Origin: an uncultured Chloroflexota bacterium
Lineage (GTDB): Bacteria; Chloroflexota; Anaerolineae; Aggregatilineales; Phototrophicaceae
Reading direction: 5' to 3'
DNA length: 5,297 nt
Assembly (NCBI GenBank): GCA_937927665.1
Contig: CALBRY010000334.1
Span: 1 to 5,297, forward strand
Below, piece after piece: positions 1-5,297 of this stretch. Within the stretch, counting starts at the first letter, position 1. Every line of letters begins with the position of its first letter. The notes below the pieces were generated by a model. That model was not told the DNA's origin. It worked only from the letters and a program-made list of their open reading frames with translations, and did no database searches. The position numbers and the translations under genes are program-made.

Positions 1-2783
1 TCATCTTTATTGGGGCAGTCGTCACGTTGATCAGCATTTCTGGCGGCGATTTCCCCGGCAATTATGCGGGCGGGATGCGGCTCACATTTCTGACCTCGAT
101 TTTTATTCTGCCCACATTGATCTACCGCGTAATCGTGACGACGTTGGAAATGGAGATCGAAAGCCTCTCCGGAACAGCGCCTGTGGTAGTCCCCTCATTC
201 GTTCCGCCAACGCCGCTGGAATACAGCCCGCCGCCCGCCGAACGTGAATCGGCGCAGTTGATGCGTGCCTTAGGGTTGATCCTCGAAAAAGCAACCCCCG
301 ACGCGATCCCCGAAAAGATCATCATGTCGGCGCTCACGGTACTCAAGGCAGATATTGGCGTCATCCTCTCGACAAGTTCACCGCATTACGCCGATGTGAC
401 GGTGGGTATTGACCGCGCCATGGGGCGGAATATCGTCGGGAACACTATCAATCTTGATGAACAGCCGACCGTCGTCAACGCCATCGAACGACGCCAGCAG
501 CGACCGCTCTACCCTGACCGCAACGCCGATGAACTGCGCGATCTCTACACGCGCCTCGATATTGATGTCATCGGACCAACCTATCTTCAGCCGCTCGTCA
601 GCGAAAAAGAACTGCTGGCGATCTTGATGATCGGGTTGCCCTATACCGGACGCGAACTCAGCGGCAGTGAGCAGGAACTCTTAAAAGGGATCGGCATTAT
701 CGCCGCGAGCTTGCTTGCGCTCAGTCAATCCGCGCGTGAAAGCCGCTTAATGGCAGAAAACCGCGCCATTCAGGCGATGCTCAGGGAAGGGTTGCCAGAA
801 GGCGCTGATCAAGAATCAGTAGAAGCATGGCACGATACCGAAGGTGCACTTGAAGCCTCACGCGTGCAGATCATCGCGCTTTCGCAGCAGGTAACCCAGC
901 TTAAGCTGGAATTGGACGACGAACGTTCACGAGTTGCCGCCCGTCTAAGCGACACCCAAGAAGGTTTGAGCATTTCCCAACGTTTGATGGCGATGTCTGC
1001 CGAACAAGAACGCCTCCGCAATGAGGGCGATCATCTGATGAGTCGTCTCCGCGAGGCAGAGACTGCACTAGCCAGTGTCAGTGCGGGAGATAATGAAGCG
1101 GTTTACAAGTCGCTGATCGATGCGATTAACCGTGAACGCGACGATCTCAAAGCACAGCGCGATCGCCTACAAACTGAACTCCGCCAGCTTCGCGCCGCCG
1201 GAGTTGCACCGCTCCCCGGCGTTGTGCAGGAGATGATCACCCGCATGAGCGACGAGAAAGCACGCCTCGAAATCGAGCGTGATTCGCTTGCGGATAAGCT
1301 CACCGATCTAGAGGCACAGCTTACGGCGCTCGGTGTTGAAGAGGGAACTTCCGGCATCGTTCAGGTAATCGGGCAGATGGTCGAGCAGCGGGCGCAAGCT
1401 CAAGCACGCTTTGAGCAAGCGAAAGCGGAACGCGATGCTTTGTTCGCCGAACGTACGCGCTACCAAGAGGTAATTGCCCGCGAAGATGAGCGAGAAGCGC
1501 GGTTGATCAAGCTGCAAAACGAGATTAAGAACCTTGCCGCAGACCGCGAAGCCGCCCTCAAACAACGCGATCGACTGCGCGGTGAACGAGAAGAAATGCT
1601 TGCGCGTCAGGAAGAACTCCGGCAGCAGGCGAATCGACTGCTTGCCGAGGCGGTTGGCTTTGAGAAAGAACTCAGCGATTCACAAGAAGAAGCATCTGAT
1701 CTGCGCCAGCAGGTGAAAGGGCTTGCCGATCAATTGAGTTCGCTCAACAGTGAGCGCGATCGCCTGATTGCGGAACTGCGCGCCGCCGAAGCCGAGCGCG
1801 AAGGTCTGCTGGCGCGTGTCGAAGGCGACCGTGAACGGATCACGCAAGCGGGTGAGGATGGCGTTGGATCGCTCACACGGATGATCGAACAAATTTCCGC
1901 GCAAAAAGGCGAACTCGAACGATCGCTCTATCAATCACGCGCCGCGCTTGCGGACGCCGAAAGCAAGCTGCAAACCCTTCAGGTACGGCAAAACGCCGCG
2001 CCGATCACCGTCGGTTATCAACCGGATAACCCCGAACTGCTGCTCGGTATGCTTCAAGAACTCCGCACACCGATGACTTCAATTGTGGGCTATGTCGAAC
2101 TCATGCTCAATGAGTCGGCAGGTATTTTGGGCGAAATGCAGCGGCGCTTTTTGCAGCGCGTGAGCGCGAATATCACCCGCCTCACCTCGATGATCGATGA
2201 TTTGATCCGTGTGACATTCCTTGACGCGGGCAGCGTTGCGCTGGCACAAAACCCCGTCGATGTCGTAGAAGTGATCGAGGATGCGCTGACCGCCGCCGCT
2301 AATCAACTGCGCGAAAAGGCGCTGACTGTGAACCTCAGCTTGGATGATGATCTGCCTCCGGTGCGCGGCGATCGGGATGCGATCAGTCAGATTATTGGCG
2401 AACTGCTGACGAATGCGTATCTGGCATCTCCACCCGGAAAAACGATCACCGTGACTGCGAAACCATATCAGCCAACACCGATGGCACGCAGTCAGAACGG
2501 AAAAGGCGCACACAGTATCTTCATTTCAATTGCGGATAATGGCGGCGGCATCCCACCGGAAGACCAAACGCGGGTATTTGCGCGTAAGTACCGCGCCGAA
2601 AATCCGCTGATTCAAGGGCTGGGTGATACCGGAGTTGGCTTATCGGTCGCCAAGGCGCTTGTCGAGGCGCACAGCGGCTCGATTTGGTTGGATACAAAGC
2701 CCGGCGTCGGCAGCACATTCAATATCACCCTGCCGTTTGATGAACAGGTAGAGGATGACGTGGAAGCTGGGGCATCTCGATGA
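1..2783 (+). CDS. Membrane-anchored GAF / long coiled-coil / histidine-kinase-like protein with degenerate H-box (5' partial)
   Basis: Residues are numbered from a TTG at 27, which is probably not the start: the frame is open back to base 3 and those codons (IFIGAVVT) extend a hydrophobic segment, so the gene begins upstream. Order seen: end of one membrane segment, a second at about 18-40, a Pro-rich linker (50-72), a GAF-like domain (about 76-236), a Glu/Arg/Gln/Leu-rich coiled coil (about 270-655), a HisKA-like dimerisation helix pair (about 668-735) and an HATPase_c domain (about 775-905). ATP-binding motifs are clear: N-box N796, G1 DNGGG (837-841), F-box F851, G2 GDTGVGL (866-872) and G3 GVGSTF (893-898). 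The H-box reads LQELRTP, with Q677 replacing the phospho-accepting His. By family knowledge it should sense a cytoplasmic or membrane signal through GAF; conventional autophosphorylation is doubtful. No response regulator is in view. It overlaps the next gene by ATGA. Architecture is secure; partner and signal are unknown. Confidence 0.93.
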   Translation, partial: IFIGAVVTLISISGGDFPGNYAGGMRLTFLTSIFILPTLIYRVIVTTLEMEIESLSGTAPVVVPSFVPPTPLEYSPPPAERESAQLMRALGLILEKATPDAIPEKIIMSALTVLKADIGVILSTSSPHYADVTVGIDRAMGRNIVGNTINLDEQPTVVNAIERRQQRPLYPDRNADELRDLYTRLDIDVIGPTYLQPLVSEKELLAILMIGLPYTGRELSGSEQELLKGIGIIAASLLALSQSARESRLMAENRAIQAMLREGLPEGADQESVEAWHDTEGALEASRVQIIALSQQVTQLKLELDDERSRVAARLSDTQEGLSISQRLMAMSAEQERLRNEGDHLMSRLREAETALASVSAGDNEAVYKSLIDAINRERDDLKAQRDRLQTELRQLRAAGVAPLPGVVQEMITRMSDEKARLEIERDSLADKLTDLEAQLTALGVEEGTSGIVQVIGQMVEQRAQAQARFEQAKAERDALFAERTRYQEVIAREDEREARLIKLQNEIKNLAADREAALKQRDRLRGEREEMLARQEELRQQANRLLAEAVGFEKELSDSQEEASDLRQQVKGLADQLSSLNSERDRLIAELRAAEAEREGLLARVEGDRERITQAGEDGVGSLTRMIEQISAQKGELERSLYQSRAALADAESKLQTLQVRQNAAPITVGYQPDNPELLLGMLQELRTPMTSIVGYVELMLNESAGILGEMQRRFLQRVSANITRLTSMIDDLIRVTFLDAGSVALAQNPVDVVEVIEDALTAAANQLREKALTVNLSLDDDLPPVRGDRDAISQIIGELLTNAYLASPPGKTITVTAKPYQPTPMARSQNGKGAHSIFISIADNGGGIPPEDQTRVFARKYRAENPLIQGLGDTGVGLSVAKALVEAHSGSIWLDTKPGVGSTFNITLPFDEQVEDDVEAGASR
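2780..2783 (+). promoter_or_regulatory. ATGA stop/start overlap coupling kinase-like and LysM genes
   Basis: The ATG of the LysM gene shares its last two bases with the TGA of the kinase-like gene. The only purine-rich stretch at a suitable distance is GGGG at 2769-2772, seven bases before the ATG, a weak Shine-Dalgarno. Termination-reinitiation is therefore the likely mode of translation, and the two proteins are probably made from one mRNA. The overlap is seen directly; the coupling is inferred. Confidence 0.75.
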
Positions 2784-3847
2784 GGCGTGATTTAGGCGGA
2801 GAGCTGCTTGTCGCTGTTGCTGTCGTCGGTGTTTTTGCTTTCGCTTTGATTTTCGGGATTATCCTTTCGCTTTCCAATCAGAATGCGACCGTTGATCCTT
2901 CTGTCATACAACAAACAGACGAAGCGCAATCTGTCACCGGTGCGCTTGACTCCACACTGACCAGCACCTCAACGGCTGATCCAACGGATACACATACGGC
3001 GGCACCTACCGGAGTTGTCACCCGTGCGCCGACTGCGACCCGCACATTTCCAATTCCGTGGACGGCGACTCCCTCGCACACCCGCACAGCTTCAGTAACT
3101 CCATCTGCGCGCATCGAAACGACGGTGCCCCCCACGTTAACCCATACACGCACACCATCCGCGACTGATACGCCCTCTCCGACACTGACGGAGAGTCCAA
3201 CTGTACCACCTCCCACCCATACACCTTCCCACACACCAACCGCATCACAGACCCTGCCGCCAGTAATAAGCACCGCGACAGCTACCCCAACACGAACGCA
3301 GACCGTTTCCGGGGTGTGTCTTGCGCCGCCTGAGTGGGGCAGTTATATCGTGCAACCGGGCGATACCCTGTACGCGATTGCACGCGGATACGGCGCGAGC
3401 GTCGGCGCGTTGCGGATGTTCAACTGCCTTCCAGTAGATCGGACACCTAGCGCTGGCGATCGACTGCGCGTACCCGCCGAATCCCTATTTCCAATCGCAA
3501 CCGTGCTGCCACTCATTCCGCCGTCTGGGCAGAGTTACTATCCGCAAGGATGTGCCAGCGCCGACGCCCTGATCACCAATTTAACGCCGGGTCAGGATAT
3601 CAGTGGTTTGATTGGGGTCGAAGGAGCGGCGGCGCTGTCCGATTTCGCATCGTACAGGATTGAAATTCGACCGCTTACAAGTGACACTTTTGATCTATAT
3701 ACTGTCTCCACGGAGGCGGTGCGCGGCATACTGGGGCGGCTCAACACAGCAGATTACGGAATCGGGCTGCACACGATCCGCCTTGTGGTCACCCGTCAGG
3801 GAACCACAGCGGTAGAAATGTGCGCGATCCCGGTGATATTCCGCTGA
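2780..3847 (+). CDS. Exported, membrane-anchored LysM-domain protein with Thr/Pro-rich stalk and C-terminal Ig-like domain
   Basis: This 355-residue protein has a short basic N-terminus (MRRDLGG) and one hydrophobic helix (about 9-31) with no clear signal-peptidase site, so it is probably a type II anchored protein facing outward. Residues 48-176 are almost entirely Thr, Ser, Pro and Ala, an extended stalk. A single LysM domain follows at about 188-232, with the core YIVQPGDTLYAIA and the closing AGDRLRVP; LysM domains bind GlcNAc-containing glycans such as peptidoglycan. Residues 258-355 fit a beta-sandwich Ig-like domain often seen in Chloroflexota exported proteins (TPGQDISGLIGVEG ... FASYRIEIRP ... 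GILGRLNTADYGIGLHTIRL); this is recognition from memory. Only four Cys occur, C180/C216 flanking the LysM and C258/C348 flanking the C-terminal domain, which suggests two disulfides. The ATG lies within the kinase stop, so translation is probably coupled. The likely job is wall binding or envelope sensing; no enzymatic motif was seen. Confidence 0.9.
   Translation: MRRDLGGELLVAVAVVGVFAFALIFGIILSLSNQNATVDPSVIQQTDEAQSVTGALDSTLTSTSTADPTDTHTAAPTGVVTRAPTATRTFPIPWTATPSHTRTASVTPSARIETTVPPTLTHTRTPSATDTPSPTLTESPTVPPPTHTPSHTPTASQTLPPVISTATATPTRTQTVSGVCLAPPEWGSYIVQPGDTLYAIARGYGASVGALRMFNCLPVDRTPSAGDRLRVPAESLFPIATVLPLIPPSGQSYYPQGCASADALITNLTPGQDISGLIGVEGAAALSDFASYRIEIRPLTSDTFDLYTVSTEAVRGILGRLNTADYGIGLHTIRLVVTRQGTTAVEMCAIPVIFR
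2921..3307 (+). repeat. Low-complexity segment encoding the Thr/Ser/Pro stalk of the LysM protein
   Basis: About 390 bases are dominated by ACN, CCN and TCN codons (Thr, Pro, Ser), giving a strongly C/A-rich top strand. Short degenerate units recur, such as THTRTPS, THTPS and HTPTAS, and the DNA string acccatacac appears twice. There is no exact long tandem array. The composition bias opens long antisense frames rich in Val and Gly that should not be called genes. Confidence 0.7.
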
Positions 3848-3861
3848 TCATGCGTGAGTGT

Positions 3862-3890
3862 TCGTCACTGCTGCGCGTATTCGGTATAGT
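3862..3890 (+). promoter_or_regulatory. Candidate sigma70-type promoter for the LCP gene
   Basis: A TATAGT box at 3885-3890 (five of six matches to TATAAT) lies 17 bases downstream of TCGTCA at 3862-3867 (four of six matches to TTGACA). A start site would fall near 3897, roughly 55 bases before the LCP ATG. It sits in the only real intergenic gap of the window. It is a consensus match by eye, without a TG extension, so confidence is moderate. Confidence 0.45.
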
Positions 3891-3898
3891 GAACGTGT

Positions 3899-3925
3899 AG
3901 AAGGGCGTAGACAATACGCCTTTCT
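3899..3925 (+). terminator. 11-bp stem-loop, possible intrinsic terminator or 5'-UTR hairpin
   Basis: AGAAGGGCGTA (3899-3909) pairs with TACGCCTTTCT (3915-3925) around a GACAA loop: eleven pairs, ten Watson-Crick and one G-T wobble. The 3' arm and following bases are T-rich (TTTCTTC) but lack an uninterrupted U-run, so termination would be weak. It could end the kinase-LysM transcript. Because the candidate promoter start falls just before the stem, it could also be a 5'-end hairpin or attenuator on the LCP mRNA. Confidence 0.45.
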
Positions 3926-3943
3926 TCGTGTGCTGCACATGAT

Positions 3944-3947
3944 GGAG
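3944..3947 (+). promoter_or_regulatory. Shine-Dalgarno site of the LCP gene
   Basis: GGAG ends five bases before the ATG at 3953, a normal SD spacing. It selects this ATG over the out-of-frame ATGs at 3939 and 3942, which lie too close to or overlap it. Confidence 0.65.
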
Positions 3948-3952
3948 TCTCT

Positions 3953-5297
3953 ATGTCATCCCAGAATCCGAAAAACCCGAACCGACTCGGCGCGGTACTG
4001 CTCGATCGGTTGATCCCTGCTGTGCTGCTCGTCGGCGTGATCGTGTTGATCACGCAAGCCGCCGGTCTGCTCATCCGTTACAACGAAGAATCCAGCCGGG
4101 CAGAGGAACGCCGTCCGGCATATCAAGCGACGGCGACCGCACTCGCGGAGGCACAGCCTACCGCGACGATTGTTCCTACCGAAACGATCACGCCGACTCC
4201 GGTTGTGTTTCAGCCGTTTGTGCTTGCCAAGTTTGACGCGGCGGCACGGCAGGTGTTCGCGACCAATACGCCACAGCCTCCATTGGTGATTGCGACGAAC
4301 ACACCGCCCGCGCTGGAGACTCCGACACCGCTGCCTGTCACCGCCGCGCCAGAGTTCACAGCAACACAGCGCCCACTGCCAACCCCGTTTTTCTATGGCG
4401 AAGCGCCTGCTGATGCTGTCGCGCCCACGCAGATTCCTTCACCAGTCCCGCTGATCGACCGCCGCTATCCCCTGATGAATATTCTACTGTTGGGCAACGA
4501 CGGAGAAATCACTGAAGACGGGTTTTTCCGCACCGACACGATGATTATCGTTTCGATCAATCTGCAAACGAATACCGTTTCGATGCTCAGTTTGCCGCGT
4601 GATTTGTATGTTTACATTCCCGGTTGGACAATGCAGCGCCTCAACCTTGCCTTTGTGCATGGTGAGTCGGTTGGCTGGACGGATGGCGGTTTCGGGCTGA
4701 TGCGCCAGACAATTTTCTACAATCTGGGCATCAATGTGCATTATTATGCGATGGTCAGCCTCGACGGTTTCCGCGCCATTGTCGATGCCGTTGGCGGTAT
4801 CAACCTTGCCGTGGATTGTGCGATCCAAGACCTGCCGTTGATCGGCGCAGAAGTGCCGCGCGATGCGGTGCGTGTGACCGAAGATGGTGAATATGCACTC
4901 CCTGTCGGGTATTATGCGATGAACGGTGCAGAAGCGCTGTGGTATGCGCGTTCACGTGGAAACAGTTCAGATTTCGATCGTGGGCGTCGTCAGCAGCAGG
5001 TGCTTCGCGGTGTATGGCGTCAAGCGCGGGATAACGGCTTGCTCAGCAGCCTTCCCTCTCTATGGGCGGAATCGCAGCAGTATATCCAGACAAACCTAAC
5101 ACTCGATGACTTGATTCCGCTAATTCCGCTTGCCGCGAACCTGAACCCGAATCAGATCGAGAGCTACACGTTCAACCGCTTGTATCACACCACGCCGTGG
5201 ACACCGCCCGATGGCAGCAATGTCCAGCTTCCAAATCCCGATCAGGTGCGCGAACTCATGATCGAGTTCTACAGCCCCGCGACCGAGAGCCAGACTG
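3953..5297 (+). CDS. LytR-CpsA-Psr (LCP) family protein (3' partial)
   Basis: The frame runs 448 codons to the right edge without a stop. The ATG at 3953 is favoured by GGAG five bases upstream; two nearer upstream ATGs (3939, 3942) are out of frame. Layout: short cytoplasmic N-terminus, one membrane helix (about 20-41), a Thr/Pro-rich extracytoplasmic linker (about 59-168), then the LCP domain from about 174. Family signatures are present: LLLGND (178-183), RTDTM with D195, LPRDLYV with R216 and D217, RLN with R229, and the C-terminal block MNGAEALWYARSR ... SDFDRGRRQQQ (323-349) with R333, R335, D340, R343 and R346. By family knowledge, LCP enzymes transfer undecaprenyl-pyrophosphate-linked glycopolymers to peptidoglycan or cell-surface acceptors, outside the membrane. 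The old name LytR transcriptional regulator would be misleading. The catalytic core looks complete; only the tail is missing. The substrate cannot be told from sequence. It probably has its own promoter in the 105-bp gap. Confidence 0.95.
   Translation, partial: MSSQNPKNPNRLGAVLLDRLIPAVLLVGVIVLITQAAGLLIRYNEESSRAEERRPAYQATATALAEAQPTATIVPTETITPTPVVFQPFVLAKFDAAARQVFATNTPQPPLVIATNTPPALETPTPLPVTAAPEFTATQRPLPTPFFYGEAPADAVAPTQIPSPVPLIDRRYPLMNILLLGNDGEITEDGFFRTDTMIIVSINLQTNTVSMLSLPRDLYVYIPGWTMQRLNLAFVHGESVGWTDGGFGLMRQTIFYNLGINVHYYAMVSLDGFRAIVDAVGGINLAVDCAIQDLPLIGAEVPRDAVRVTEDGEYALPVGYYAMNGAEALWYARSRGNSSDFDRGRRQQQVLRGVWRQARDNGLLSSLPSLWAESQQYIQTNLTLDDLIPLIPLAANLNPNQIESYTFNRLYHTTPWTPPDGSNVQLPNPDQVRELMIEFYSPATESQT
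4127..4456 (+). other. Thr/Pro-rich extracytoplasmic linker of the LCP protein
   Basis: Residues about 59-168 of the LCP protein are rich in Thr, Pro and Ala (for example TATALAEAQPTATIVPTET, and ATNTP twice at 103-107 and 114-118) and separate the membrane helix from the LCP fold. The linker is less monotonous than the LysM stalk and contains a short hydrophobic/charged island (VVFQPFVLAKFDAAARQVF, 84-102) that may be a small structured element. It probably spaces the catalytic domain away from the membrane. Confidence 0.6.

Noticed and set aside
27..29. TTG as the start codon of the kinase-like gene
   Set aside because: The same frame is open to the left edge and its codons continue a hydrophobic stretch (IFIGAVVT then LISIS), so this TTG reads as an internal Leu within a membrane segment.
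1159..1763. Two GCGATCGC octamers (1159-1166 and 1756-1763), like the cyanobacterial HIP1 element
   Set aside because: There are only two copies and both encode the recurring RDRL motif of the coiled coil, so protein repetition and GATC richness explain them. Nothing else points to cyanobacteria.
2079..2513. 144-codon antisense frame opposite the HisKA/HATPase region
   Set aside because: It covers conserved kinase-core motifs in the sense frame, and its translation shows no domain.
2878..3273. 131-codon antisense frame across the LysM stalk
   Set aside because: Its Val/Gly-rich product is the mirror of the Thr/Pro codons on the top strand. It has no recognisable domain, and the sense protein is clearly real.
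3854..3869. Short hairpin AGTG-ttcgt-CACT just after the LysM stop
   Set aside because: It has only four base pairs and no T-tract, too weak to call a terminator.
3850..3900. Possible 16-residue leader peptide (MRECSSLLRVFGIVNV) ending at the foot of the stem-loop
   Set aside because: Its ATG lies two bases after the LysM stop without a good SD. The peptide has no run of a regulatory amino acid, and the candidate promoter lies within it, so LCP transcripts from that promoter would not carry it.
4035..4055. Perfect 8-bp inverted repeat GCGTGATC / GATCACGC with 5-base loop in the LCP membrane-helix codons
   Set aside because: An 8-bp repeat with a short loop is expected about once by chance in a window of this size and GATC richness, and it lies inside coding sequence for a plain hydrophobic helix.
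4484..4828. 114-codon antisense frame inside the LCP gene
   Set aside because: It lies wholly across the conserved LCP motifs of the sense strand and shows no family features of its own.

Overview
The window holds three same-strand genes and almost no non-coding DNA. It reads like a bacterial chromosome segment, most probably from Chloroflexota (Anaerolineae-like). That placement is inference. It rests on the exported LysM protein, whose LysM domain is bracketed by a Cys pair (C...W..Y at the front, NCL at the back), on the Thr/Pro-rich stalks in two successive exported proteins, and on a Chloroflexota-style LCP protein. No marker gene is present to confirm it.

Layout. (1) From the left edge to 2783 is the 3' part of a large membrane-anchored GAF / long coiled-coil / histidine-kinase-like protein. 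Its frame is open at the left edge and already inside a hydrophobic segment, so the true start lies outside the window. (2) From 2780 to 3847, overlapping the kinase stop by ATGA, is a single-pass exported protein with a Thr/Ser/Pro-rich stalk, one LysM domain and a C-terminal Ig-like domain. (3) A 105-bp gap (3848-3952) carries a plausible sigma70-type promoter, an 11-bp stem-loop and a Shine-Dalgarno site. (4) From 3953 to the right edge is a LytR-CpsA-Psr (LCP) family protein with its signature residues intact, lacking only its extreme C-terminus.

How they may work together. LysM domains bind cell-wall glycan and LCP proteins attach glycopolymers to the envelope, so two of the three genes concern the cell envelope. 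The translationally coupled kinase-like gene may provide signalling for that process. The most notable point is that the kinase-like protein keeps the nucleotide-binding motifs of an HATPase_c domain, but its H-box reads LQELRTP, with Gln (residue 677 counting from a TTG at 27) where the phospho-accepting His should be. It also lacks the usual N-box Lys. It may therefore be an ATP-binding signalling scaffold rather than a conventional autophosphorylating kinase. No mobile element, tRNA, rRNA or CRISPR array was seen.
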